Assembly (NCBI RefSeq): GCF_000820225.1
Contig: NZ_CDDK01000026.1
Location: forward strand, 1 to 41,215
Reading direction: 5' to 3'
DNA from: Aeromonas veronii bv. veronii
GTDB taxonomy: Bacteria; Pseudomonadota; Gammaproteobacteria; Enterobacterales; Aeromonadaceae
DNA length: 41,215 nucleotides
Positions 18,001 to 25,316 of the stretch are shown here, piece by piece; position 1 is the stretch's first letter, and every line of letters starts with the position of its first letter. Below the pieces are notes generated by a model. It was not told the DNA's origin. It did not search any database and saw only the letters and a list, made by a program, of their open reading frames with translations. The translations under genes and the position numbers were made by a program.

Positions 18001-21000
18001 TCACCGTGCGTGACATTCAGGGCAAGGAAGACACCCTGCTCGATCTGGGCAGCAAGATTGCCCTCGCTCATCTGGGTGACAAACTCGATGGCTCCGAGCA
18101 GATGTTTGTCCGCATCAGTGGCCTGCCTGACGGTGCAACCTTGTTGCTGGGTGGTTCCGCCGTTGCACAGAACATAGCCGGTTACTATGAGGTTCCTTTT
18201 GATCGGATTGGCGAACTCAAGCTGCAACCGCCGAAAAACAGCAACGTCGATTTCGACCTGATCATCAAGGGGGTGGTGAAAGACACGGCGACCTTGACCG
18301 ATGCCAACGGCCAGCCCCATACCGTGGTGAACGAGAAGGAGACCGGCTCCCAGACCCTTCATGTGGATCTGGTGGGGGTGGTGGATCAGCCCCATTTCGA
18401 GCTTGGCAATACCGGCTGGGAGGCCGAAGGGACAGGCTATGCCACCACAGTGGGCGAGGATGGGCGGGCGCCGCTTAACTTTACCCTCACCTCGGGCGAG
18501 TGGGTCGATACCCCGCACGACACTTCCGAGAGCCTCAACGTGGTGCTGCAAGGGCTGCCGGAAGGTGCCCGGGTCTTTGATGCCAACGGCAAGGAGCTGA
18601 CCCTCACCTTTGCCGGACTCGACGCCCATGGCAAGCCGACCTATCAGGTCGATGTCTCCGATTTTGGCAACCTGCTTATTCAGCCGCCCCATAACAGCAC
18701 GGCGGATTTGAACCTGATCGCCAAGGTGGTGGTGACCGAGAACGATGGCGATCACAAGAGCTTCGATGTGCCGCTGCATATCAAGGTTGAACCCGAGATT
18801 GACGCCACCGACTACAGCAAGACCAGCCATGGCCTGGAAGATCAGTTCACCGTGCTGGACTGGCATCCGACCCTTACTGACGGCGCCGAGAAAGTCACGG
18901 CGCTGAGTCTCTCCGGGGTGGAGGATGGCTACCAGATCTGGCTGCGAGTCGGCGGTGTCGAGAGCCAGCTGACCGTGGTCAGTGGCAAGGTCACCCTGAC
19001 TGCCGCCCAGCTCGACAGCCTGCTCAACGGGGGACAACTGCTGGTGAAGGCGCCGGAGGATAGCGATCGGGATACCAATATCCAGAGCCACGTCACTGTT
19101 ACCCAGCATGATGTGGATTCGGGCGCGGTGGCCGAGAAGGTGATCGATGGCAATCTGCATGTCGATATCCAGGCCGTGGTGGAGCCCGATGGCGCGCTGA
19201 CCCAGAGCGGTGGAGCTCTCGTGGGGCAGAGCGGTGCTGATATAGACCTGACTGGACGCTTCGTCTTTACCGACCTCGATCCCTCGAGCGTGGAGGAGAT
19301 CGACTATCTGGTGATCAACCTGCCGGTGTTGAACGGTGGTGCAGGCGATCAGTTCGTGGTGGTTGGCGGTATCAACAACGGTAACGGCAGCTGGATCGTG
19401 CCGGCGGGCAATCTCGGTAGCTTCAAGCTGCATGCGCCGGACGGGTTTGTCGGCAAGGTCGAACCGATCCGCATCGATGCCATGGTTATCGACCGGGGCG
19501 ACGATGGCGATGCCAGTTCCCATGTCAAAGTGAGCCTGGAAACCAGCGCCGAATTTGAGAACCAGCCAGTGACGCCCAAGACACCGGCGGCGACTGTCGA
19601 TATCGACGACAACGCCGTGCTGGTGGGCAAGGAGGATATCCGGGTTGATTTTGGTCAGCAGCTCAAAGGCGTGATCCATATCGGCGCCGCCGACCAGGCC
19701 AGCGACGAGGTGACCATTGTCCTCAAGGGGTTGCCAGCAGGCGTCACCATCAGCGGGGCCGAGTACAACATCTCGACCGGTGAGTACGTCATCAAGGTGC
19801 CACCGTCACTGGCGGGCCTGGAAGGGTTGACCCTTGGTTTGCCACAGGACTTTGCCGGCTCGCTCAATATCGAGGTGAAGGTGGTGAATACCGATACCGC
19901 CAGTGGCGATATCAAGGTTGACAGCAGCACGGTACGGGTCGATGTGGCCCCCGTAGTCGATGTGAATAGTGGCCGTGGCGAGCATCCGGAACTGACTCTG
20001 ACCGTGCAGGACACCAACCATGACGGACAGCCGGACAATCTGGAAGATAGCGAGATCCACCTCGATCTCTCGGTGAAACTGGCCGATGTCAGCCCCTCCA
20101 TCGCGGGCGGCGGCCTCGAAACCGTGGAGCGGGTCACCATCACGGTGGATGCGAAATATGGCTACTTCCTCGATGGCAGTGGTAAGCCGGTTAACACCCT
20201 GGTGGTCAACGATGTGGTAGCCCTCAAGGATTTGGTGTTTGTGCCCAAAGAGCACTTCAGCGGTCATGTACCGCTCGATATCAAGGTCGATATCGTCGAT
20301 ACCGCGCTGGTCGGCGGCCAGCAGGTGACCGACAGCGGCAGCTGGAGCGGCCAGGTCGGCTTTGAGGTGAGACCGGTCAACGATCCGGCCCAGCTCTCGG
20401 TGCATAGCGTCACGGGGAGCGAGGATGGCACGGTCAACCTTGCCGGATTTGGCGCAACCCTAATCGATAACGATGGTTCGGAGCAGATCGTCGCGCTGCA
20501 GATCAAGGGGGTACCGGATGGCTTCACCCTGTCGGCTCCGGCGGTCAACAATGGTGGCGGCGTCTGGCAGATCCCGGTGGGGACCGATTTTTCCAAGCTG
20601 ACCCTGATCCCGCCAGCTGACTTCAGCGGCACCGTGGAGCTGTCGCTGAGTGCCTTTACCCTGGACAAGGGGCTCACCATTCCGCTCGAAACCAGTGGCA
20701 GCTTTACTGTCACTGTGACGCCGGTAGGGGATGCCCTTATCGCCGATATTCAGGATCAGGCGAGTGGTACCGAAGGGGATATGATTACTCTGGATCTGGG
20801 GCTGGAGACCCGGGATAACCAGCCAACCGGCGGCAGTGCGGGTAATGTGCATGAGAACAAGCCCGAGCAGGTGCGGGTCACTATCGAAGGGGTGCCTGAT
20901 GGTGCCGAGATCCGCTTGCCAAATGGCGTGGCTGGGACGGTTGTTGATCTGGGTGGCGGTCGCTGGCAGGTCACTACCGAGGGCGGCAAGCTGGGCGCGG

Positions 21001-22697
21001 TCGAGCTGGTGACCAATGATGCCAACGGTGCACTGGATCTCAAGATCACCGCCCAGAGCCTCGACAACGGCGCCCTTGGCCCCGAGGTCAATGGCACCAT
21101 CCATGTGGAGGTGAGCCCGGTCAACGATGCGCCAATCAACGTATTGCCAACGACCCCTCAGGTCGCGCAGGAAGATCAGCCTTTTGTCATCCACGGTTTG
21201 CAGGTGAAAGATGTGGATGCAGGCAACAGCCCCATCAAGATCACCCTCTCGGTGGAGCATGGCACCCTGACGCTGCCTGCTGGCAGCGGCGTGACGGTAG
21301 TCGGCAACGGCACTGGTTCGCTGGTGCTGACCGGCACGCTGGCCGATCTCAATGCCTTGCTCTCTGGTGGGGTCACCTATCAGGGCAACAGTGATTTCTA
21401 CGGCAATGACGCCCTGACCATGGTCACCAACGATCAGGGCAACACGGGTAGTGGCGGGGCACTCAGCGATACCGATGTGCTGCCTATCGAGGTGCAGCCG
21501 GTCAACGATGCCCCGGTCAATCAGCTGCCTGGCAGCATGACGGTGAAGGAAGATGGCTCCCTGTCGCTCTCCGGCGTCAGCGAGAAGGATGTGGATGCAG
21601 GCAGTGCGCCTGTCTCCATGGTGCTGCGGGTCGAGCATGGTGTGCTGACCTTGCTGGGTGCAACTGGTGCCGTGATGGTGCAGGGGGCGGGTACCCGCGA
21701 GATCACTCTGGTGGGGTCGCTGGCTGATCTCAACCAGTTGCTGGCAAGCAACCTGCACTATGAACCGGTCAAAGATTTCTGGGGAGAGGATACCCTTACC
21801 GTCACTACCTCCGATCAGGGCAACACTGGTGCGGGTGGCCCGCTGAGCGACACCGATCAGGTGACCATCACGGTCACTCCCGAGCCGGATATGCTGGGTC
21901 TGACGGTGGATCAGCATGCGTTCCATGCCTTGCAGGGGGCAGTTATCCCCCTTGGCATCAATGCCAGCGTGGTCAATCCGGCAACCGGTGAGCTCTCCAT
22001 CCGCATCAGCGGTCTGGATGGGGCGCAGGTGCAGGACGAGCATGGTCAGATCGTTGGTCATGCCGATGGCAATGGCGACTGGCTGATCCCGGCCGATCAC
22101 TCGGTTCCGCTCTACTTCAGCGGTTTTGGCGACGGTGACCATGTGCTGGGGATCAGTGCCGAGTCGAGTGTCGGCGGCTCAACCGTCAGCACGCCCCTTG
22201 AGACCATCACGGTGCACGGCCAGAGTGGTCATGAGCTGGTCGGTTCCGATCAGGGGGATTGGCTGTTTGGCTCCTCTGGCGATGACCGTCTATTGGGGGG
22301 GCATGGCAACGACATTCTCACCGGCGGGGCTGGCAGCGATCTCTTCGTTTGGCAGCACGGGGATGAGGGGAGTCAGGGGCAGCCCGCCATCGATACCATC
22401 ACCGACTTCCATCCGGAACTGGGGGACAAGATCGATCTGGCTGACATGCTGCAAGGGGTCACTGGCAATGGTGTCGATGATCTGCTCAAGCATCTCTCTG
22501 CCTCGGTGACCACGGGGAGCAATGGCCTGAGCGATGTGAATCTCTCGGTTTCCCCCGCGGGTGATAGCCAGATAACTCAGCAGATCACCCTGAAGGATGT
22601 GGACCTGACCAGCTGGAATCTCACCAGCACCTCGTCCCACGATATCCTGCAGAGCATGCTGGAAGATCAACATAGCCTGATCATCCAGCACCCCTGA
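12009..22697 (+). CDS. Giant LapA-like type I-secreted RTX adhesin
   Basis: 3562-aa surface adhesin. Residues 1-100 (QLEGSVFVISADGSV, GMALQPGDRLQT) form a retention module that holds the protein in the outer-membrane TolC-type pore. TAAG at 106-109, in a Gly/Ala-rich linker, matches the cleavage site of LapG-type periplasmic proteases. About three Ig-like domains (170-455) follow, then eight tandem repeats of roughly 143 residues (465-1610), a VCBS-like domain (1612-1725), and many cadherin-like repeats with PVNDAP/EDG motifs, including two close copies at 3037-3295. The C-terminus has a few RTX nonapeptides (GSSGDDRLLGGHGNDILTGGAGSD, about 3417-3440) and a T1SS secretion signal with IDTITDF and DKIDLADML. 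Repeats probably bind Ca2+ and rigidify outside the cell. GGAGG precedes the ATG by 4 nt. No transporter, LapD or LapG gene is in the window. Confidence 0.93.
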   Translation: MAELQIEKSTVISQLEGSVFVISADGSVIRAKVGMALQPGDRLQTAQGGHFQLAEPGSEPAGEQDMAAKPEPATPVADGQPTDPELASLQEAIRQGIDPTELFQETAAGNAAAAGNIGGVAGSSSGGFVVVDRTNDATLAEAGFDTDHAVQPVGDELLFSEERDFFAAITITEPQTSDNIINADEAAGVIIRGVVDDVEVGQPVTVTLIDQAGNSLTVTTVVLPGLVWEANFGDVTGKLVDGPLQIVANTQDQAGNNASDTGQTLLDTITTITLDLADESDTGASQTDDLTRDNTPLLQGKGEPGATVTLSLGGSVLTVLTVDAAGNWQYQLPQTLADGQYQFQVNSVDIAGNRASDTLVINVDTQASIDIDDLDTTALFGNSSATLSGSTSNVEAGQSVIITLVDSNGQPLLTTSALVGADGRWQVSGLDLSGINQSFEVRASVTDLAGNSASDGAPLIGQSETLTLSEAGLAEGPITATGSLNTGAGQDGNLQVQFAADQSALEGLGLVSHGAPLGYTINGQTLTASAGGATVFTLTLNSDGSYRIVWSQSLDHGQDALRLPFNLEYRDSDGDLVKAPLVINLVDSNPPSFEIPAIPLTEDAFTNGAAVVGESSFVVKHTADPLLVDSLVFSNQSSTLTTLNGSGLASDGHQLTFEFADDRTLVGYYLDDSGQRVEVLRAELNAQQQGSDLAGRVVVTLTGPLDHQGSDTLSLGLQVSASEIDGDSTSANLTLTVNDGSDPALGIDKGVALQEGGNQSIDGQLPVTVGSDRLVSLNFEASQPALDGLTSQGKATSYEVQDNQLIVKDWQGKTILTVTIGLDGKYSVSLTGVFDEPEATNSLNLGLKVQGSDFDGDKSNLGTLNITITDGALPQVNPVSLMLTEDSNWQQGQTLDGDLTITAGSDPLASITFDANQPGLQGFTSGKQAVTIAVADHRIEGRTPDGKLVFELTLGNDGKYSFTLHQPLDQGSADSLLKAGFTLLDSDGDKVFSTITVEVGDGANPTISAVTGTTITEMAQGETAAVSTMSFSVTDGSDALDPNSLGFDIAAIQSTLTGLTSHGNPVTFAVDPATGQLVGTAGGQVVLRAELSLVDNNGNWSVTAKVTLSGELDHKGSESLNLPLAVTLADKDGDRIGTTLPLTTVDGKAPSFIPGKGVSLDEGDLTGSNSLSQTGHFDVQAGSDRVVEVAFADASEQPALTALGKPVQYELVDGDPLIPGSQQLKGYVMVDGLRVEVFEVKLIGSLDQAGKNGFDYQVTLYQGLHQGANAVTELPIKVIVNDYDKAGGNNDSTSGTLNIQIGEGEKPTLTLTDVTLNEGRFDGANSATDDQQTSGKITIKADSDPVTDVRLTLSGQVMDTSGKPITHNGETLTWKAVGTDGHTFQAVTSGGLVVMTVSIPTVPATIAAHTSAEIGYQVTVHTNLDHGADNKLELTLPVEVIDSDGSKNQGTATITVTDGINPIISAIEPVRVEESDLDAVNGQHPGTTPAESGETDSGKVTITAGSDRVASLELDVAAFNQANHLTSGGKAVTLAAHSTGWYLATAEGGKPVFWVHLDVNGSYSVHLVGQLDHGAQGKDELTIEVPLFVTDHDGDRSPNVSVTVTVQDDMPIGTVLAHTLSEGSSTVTGDLLPTANEGADGARVESITINGQTYAINGSLIQDVMSPDGKQVMGTLTISADGSYSFNPAAGFNHDASQLSQVVTAHLVDGDGDRANSTLTLNLQDEAVRFTVSAAIGNEDQGSQDPRLGIPINMQLDIGDFDRGEHVDQLLIQAPANAHGTFYYNGVALTTTADGKWFIVPPAAMVTSDNVHYTTQGVTFVPSSNWSSWSNGGQPLHFQVQLQVGVTEGAAPAAVTGDLAVTVRGVADKPMWDTANTTRHYDTNEDSTGIKLDVKASLTDTDSSETLTYQIKLEAGRGTLMLNGVELQPNSSGIYTVSAGNINKVTVVPGKDFSGDIKLSVTPISTEKNPIAQGQGTAQGDKIDLVINVNPVADDAKLTVRDIQGKEDTLLDLGSKIALAHLGDKLDGSEQMFVRISGLPDGATLLLGGSAVAQNIAGYYEVPFDRIGELKLQPPKNSNVDFDLIIKGVVKDTATLTDANGQPHTVVNEKETGSQTLHVDLVGVVDQPHFELGNTGWEAEGTGYATTVGEDGRAPLNFTLTSGEWVDTPHDTSESLNVVLQGLPEGARVFDANGKELTLTFAGLDAHGKPTYQVDVSDFGNLLIQPPHNSTADLNLIAKVVVTENDGDHKSFDVPLHIKVEPEIDATDYSKTSHGLEDQFTVLDWHPTLTDGAEKVTALSLSGVEDGYQIWLRVGGVESQLTVVSGKVTLTAAQLDSLLNGGQLLVKAPEDSDRDTNIQSHVTVTQHDVDSGAVAEKVIDGNLHVDIQAVVEPDGALTQSGGALVGQSGADIDLTGRFVFTDLDPSSVEEIDYLVINLPVLNGGAGDQFVVVGGINNGNGSWIVPAGNLGSFKLHAPDGFVGKVEPIRIDAMVIDRGDDGDASSHVKVSLETSAEFENQPVTPKTPAATVDIDDNAVLVGKEDIRVDFGQQLKGVIHIGAADQASDEVTIVLKGLPAGVTISGAEYNISTGEYVIKVPPSLAGLEGLTLGLPQDFAGSLNIEVKVVNTDTASGDIKVDSSTVRVDVAPVVDVNSGRGEHPELTLTVQDTNHDGQPDNLEDSEIHLDLSVKLADVSPSIAGGGLETVERVTITVDAKYGYFLDGSGKPVNTLVVNDVVALKDLVFVPKEHFSGHVPLDIKVDIVDTALVGGQQVTDSGSWSGQVGFEVRPVNDPAQLSVHSVTGSEDGTVNLAGFGATLIDNDGSEQIVALQIKGVPDGFTLSAPAVNNGGGVWQIPVGTDFSKLTLIPPADFSGTVELSLSAFTLDKGLTIPLETSGSFTVTVTPVGDALIADIQDQASGTEGDMITLDLGLETRDNQPTGGSAGNVHENKPEQVRVTIEGVPDGAEIRLPNGVAGTVVDLGGGRWQVTTEGGKLGAVELVTNDANGALDLKITAQSLDNGALGPEVNGTIHVEVSPVNDAPINVLPTTPQVAQEDQPFVIHGLQVKDVDAGNSPIKITLSVEHGTLTLPAGSGVTVVGNGTGSLVLTGTLADLNALLSGGVTYQGNSDFYGNDALTMVTNDQGNTGSGGALSDTDVLPIEVQPVNDAPVNQLPGSMTVKEDGSLSLSGVSEKDVDAGSAPVSMVLRVEHGVLTLLGATGAVMVQGAGTREITLVGSLADLNQLLASNLHYEPVKDFWGEDTLTVTTSDQGNTGAGGPLSDTDQVTITVTPEPDMLGLTVDQHAFHALQGAVIPLGINASVVNPATGELSIRISGLDGAQVQDEHGQIVGHADGNGDWLIPADHSVPLYFSGFGDGDHVLGISAESSVGGSTVSTPLETITVHGQSGHELVGSDQGDWLFGSSGDDRLLGGHGNDILTGGAGSDLFVWQHGDEGSQGQPAIDTITDFHPELGDKIDLADMLQGVTGNGVDDLLKHLSASVTTGSNGLSDVNLSVSPAGDSQITQQITLKDVDLTSWNLTSTSSHDILQSMLEDQHSLIIQHP

Positions 22698-22714
22698 TAG
22701 CGTGCGTGAAGCGT

Positions 22715-22746
22715 AAAAAAGAAGAGCCGGCAATTGCCGGCTCTTT
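22715..22746 (-). terminator. Terminator of glpABC, shared with the adhesin gene
   Basis: A 10-bp perfect stem AAGAGCCGGC/GCCGGCTCTT (22722-22731 with 22736-22745), loop AATT. On the minus strand it is followed by six T (22715-22720), a textbook intrinsic terminator for glpABC. On the plus strand the tail (CTTTGTTG) is weaker but correctly placed after the adhesin gene. Confidence 0.88.
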
Positions 22747-22796
22747 GTTGATCTCTGCGTGGATTGTTTTTATGCGACCGCAAGGGCCGGGGGGAT

Positions 22797-23999
22797 TCAG
22801 GCCAGCGCCTGGGCCAGCAGGTGGATCGGATGTTCACAGCGGAAGCTGGTGCTCATCTCGATCTGCCATTTGCAGGTCTCGCAATCGGTGATCACCAGAT
22901 CGGGGGAGAGGCGGTTGATTTGATCAAACAGCCCCTCACCGATGGTCTGGCTGGTCTGATAGTTCTCCGACTTGAAGCCGTAGGTGCCGGCGATGCCGCA
23001 GCACTGGGACTCCAGCACCGTCACCTTGACTCCGGGAATGGCGCGCAGCAATTCGAGGGTGTAGATGACGCCCCCCATCTTCTCCATGTGGCAGGGGGTG
23101 TGGTAGGCGATGTGCAGATTGAGCGGCTTCATCGCCGGTTTGTTGCCCTTGTAGAACTCGTTCCACAGGAAGCGGGTCACCAGCGAGATGCGATCCCGCA
23201 CCTTGTGGTTGTCCTGCTCCAGCAGGTGGGGGTATTCATCGCGCAGGGTAAAGCCACAGGTGGAGGAGGTAGCCAGCAGCGGCATCTCGTTCCCCAGCAG
23301 GGAATTCTCCATCTGCTTGATATTGAAGGCCGCCTGCTGCTTGGCCTTGTCCATGAAGCCGTTGGCAATCAGCGGCACACCGCAGCACTTCTCCCGCTCC
23401 AGCAGTTGCATGCCTATGTTCATGGCGTTGAGCACTTGCACCAGCTCCTTGCCAAGCTGCGGGTGGTTGTAGTTGACGTAGCAGCCGTGGAAATAGGCTA
23501 TCTGGCGCTCATATTGGGCCTGGCTGGCTTTCTGCTTCTTGTACCAGCCGCGGAAGGTGCCTTGCGAATACTTGGGCAGGTCGCGGTGGGAGGAGACGCC
23601 CAGCGCCTTGTCCAGTACCAGCTTCATGGGCTTGAGCCCGGTGGTGAAGTTGACCACGGGCGCCATCAGGGTGGACATGCCGCCCATCAGATCGGTGTGG
23701 GAGAGCACGAATTCGCGGATCCCGGGTTTGAAGCCGCTGTATTTGTGTTTGGCCTTGGCGATGATGTCGCCGATGCGCACCCCGCTTGGGCAGGCCACTT
23801 CACAGCGCTTGCAGTTGGTGCAGTACTTGAGGGCGCTGTCGAACAGCTCAGGGCTCTTGATGCGCAGCCGCTCCCCATCCGGGCCCGCCTGTTTCGGGCC
23901 GGGGTAGGCGGGATTGGCCTTGGCCACCGGGCAGTAGGCGGTGCAGACGGTGCATTTGATGCACTGATCGAAAGTTTGGTTGGCGTGATCCAGTAGCAT
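22797..23999 (-). CDS. glpC: Anaerobic glycerol-3-phosphate dehydrogenase, subunit C
   Basis: 400-aa iron-sulfur membrane-associated subunit that anchors GlpAB and passes electrons to menaquinone. Two ferredoxin-type ligand sets lie at the N-terminus: DQCIKCTVCTAYCP (Cys 13/16/19/23) and KYCTNCKRCEVACP (Cys 60/63/66/70). Two cysteine-rich CCG domains follow (EREKCCGVPL and ESQCCGIAGTYG), each with an accompanying HGCY or HTPCH element. Length agrees with E. coli GlpC. It is the last gene of glpABC, 51 bp after glpB, followed by a strong intrinsic terminator. Confidence 0.95.
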   Translation of the reverse strand: MLLDHANQTFDQCIKCTVCTAYCPVAKANPAYPGPKQAGPDGERLRIKSPELFDSALKYCTNCKRCEVACPSGVRIGDIIAKAKHKYSGFKPGIREFVLSHTDLMGGMSTLMAPVVNFTTGLKPMKLVLDKALGVSSHRDLPKYSQGTFRGWYKKQKASQAQYERQIAYFHGCYVNYNHPQLGKELVQVLNAMNIGMQLLEREKCCGVPLIANGFMDKAKQQAAFNIKQMENSLLGNEMPLLATSSTCGFTLRDEYPHLLEQDNHKVRDRISLVTRFLWNEFYKGNKPAMKPLNLHIAYHTPCHMEKMGGVIYTLELLRAIPGVKVTVLESQCCGIAGTYGFKSENYQTSQTIGEGLFDQINRLSPDLVITDCETCKWQIEMSTSFRCEHPIHLLAQALA

Positions 24000-24050
24000 G
24001 TCAGTTCTCCTCCCGTAGGGTGTAAAGGCACGGGATATGGGACAAAATCA

Positions 24051-25316
24051 TCATTGGGCTGAACTCAAAATGTGACCGGCAGCCTGCCAGCCGGTGGCAA
24101 CGGCAACGCCGGAGCCGGAACCTTCACGAATTGGGTCGTAATGGGCCAAGACACTGCCCGCGCCATAGAGGTTGGTGAGCGGCTTGCCGCCACGCAGCAC
24201 TCTGAGTTTGTCGTCGGTCTTGACCCCGAAGCCCATGAAGGGGTGATGGTCAAACAGGCGACGACCGGCCCAGGCGTCGCGCTCCTCCAGACTCAGCACA
24301 TCGGCATCGAAGATGGGTTCGCGAATGCCGCGCAGACGGGATTCCAGCCCGCGACTAAAGAAGCTGCCGGAGGCAAGCACGAAGTTGTCCGCTTCAAACA
24401 GCTGATCATCGCCATTCTGGGTATGTACGCCGACTACCCGGTCACCTTCGTAACGGGCGCCCAGCACCCGCTCGCTGGTGAGGAAGGTGCCACCAAGGGC
24501 CATAAAGCGGCGCTTGAGCGCCTCCTGCATTCTCATTCCGATCAGAGACGGCGGCATGGTGGCCACCTCCTTGATGGTGCAGCCGGTGCGCTGTTCCAGC
24601 TCCGCCAGACGCGGGCCAACCAGCCCCAGCGACAGGCAGGCGGGCAGCACGATATGGCGGCAGCCGGGTACGCCGCTCTCCTGCACCATGCGGCTGATCT
24701 CGCGTGCCAGATCGGCCACCAGATGATGCTTGTCACAGAGGCGCGCGATGTCGGCTGAGCGAAACTCGTGGGGATTGCGGCTGAATTCCGCCAGCTGGGG
24801 CAGGCGGATTTCGCCGGTCAGAATGCGGCAGTGGGCAAAGCGCGGATGGGTCGCCAGATTGGCCGCCGCCAGTGCCGGATGAAAGTCGCGAAAGCCTTCG
24901 AGGGTAGCCAGCAGTAGCACGTCCGGGATCGGTGCATCGGTGACGCAGGCGCAAGTATCGGGGGAGAGCCAGGTGCGCTTGAGGGTACCGATGGGGGTCA
25001 GGCGCTGGTGGTTGGTGTCGTGGCGAACCAGCGGCAATCCCTGTTCGGCGCAGTGGCGCTGCAGATCGGCCAGACTCGCTTCGATATTTTGCATTCCTAC
25101 TTTGCTGTAGGGGTGATCCGGATGGGCAGCCATAAAGGCGGGCAGGGCGGCGCGGGGATCTCCCTCGCTTTCGAGCAGATCGACCGAGCCGGAGGAGAAG
25201 TGCAGGGCACTCTGGCCGGAGGCCATCAGCAGGGTCTTCTGGCCTGCCTCCACCAGCCGCAGGGCAGCCGAGAGTCCCGCCATGCCACCGCCGATAACGA
25301 TATTGTCAAACTTCAT
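24051..25316 (-). CDS. glpB: Anaerobic glycerol-3-phosphate dehydrogenase, subunit B
   Basis: 421-aa flavoprotein subunit of the GlpABC complex. The N-terminal dinucleotide-binding motif NIVIGGGMAGLSAALRL starts at residue 5, and a GxG-type C-terminal element (LYGAGSVLAHYDPIREGSGSG) closes the fold. The ATG at 25316 is chosen because it gives a normal N-terminus and the length of E. coli GlpB (about 419). The open frame extends further upstream, but only inside glpA. It overlaps the glpA stop by 11 bp, so the two subunits are translationally coupled. Confidence 0.95.
   Translation of the reverse strand: MKFDNIVIGGGMAGLSAALRLVEAGQKTLLMASGQSALHFSSGSVDLLESEGDPRAALPAFMAAHPDHPYSKVGMQNIEASLADLQRHCAEQGLPLVRHDTNHQRLTPIGTLKRTWLSPDTCACVTDAPIPDVLLLATLEGFRDFHPALAAANLATHPRFAHCRILTGEIRLPQLAEFSRNPHEFRSADIARLCDKHHLVADLAREISRMVQESGVPGCRHIVLPACLSLGLVGPRLAELEQRTGCTIKEVATMPPSLIGMRMQEALKRRFMALGGTFLTSERVLGARYEGDRVVGVHTQNGDDQLFEADNFVLASGSFFSRGLESRLRGIREPIFDADVLSLEERDAWAGRRLFDHHPFMGFGVKTDDKLRVLRGGKPLTNLYGAGSVLAHYDPIREGSGSGVAVATGWQAAGHILSSAQ

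Noticed and set aside
12009..22697. Long minus-strand open frames (up to 734 codons) opposite the adhesin
   Set aside because: They are shadows of a GC-rich repetitive gene: low-complexity His/Gln/Asp-rich translations without family motifs or ribosome sites.
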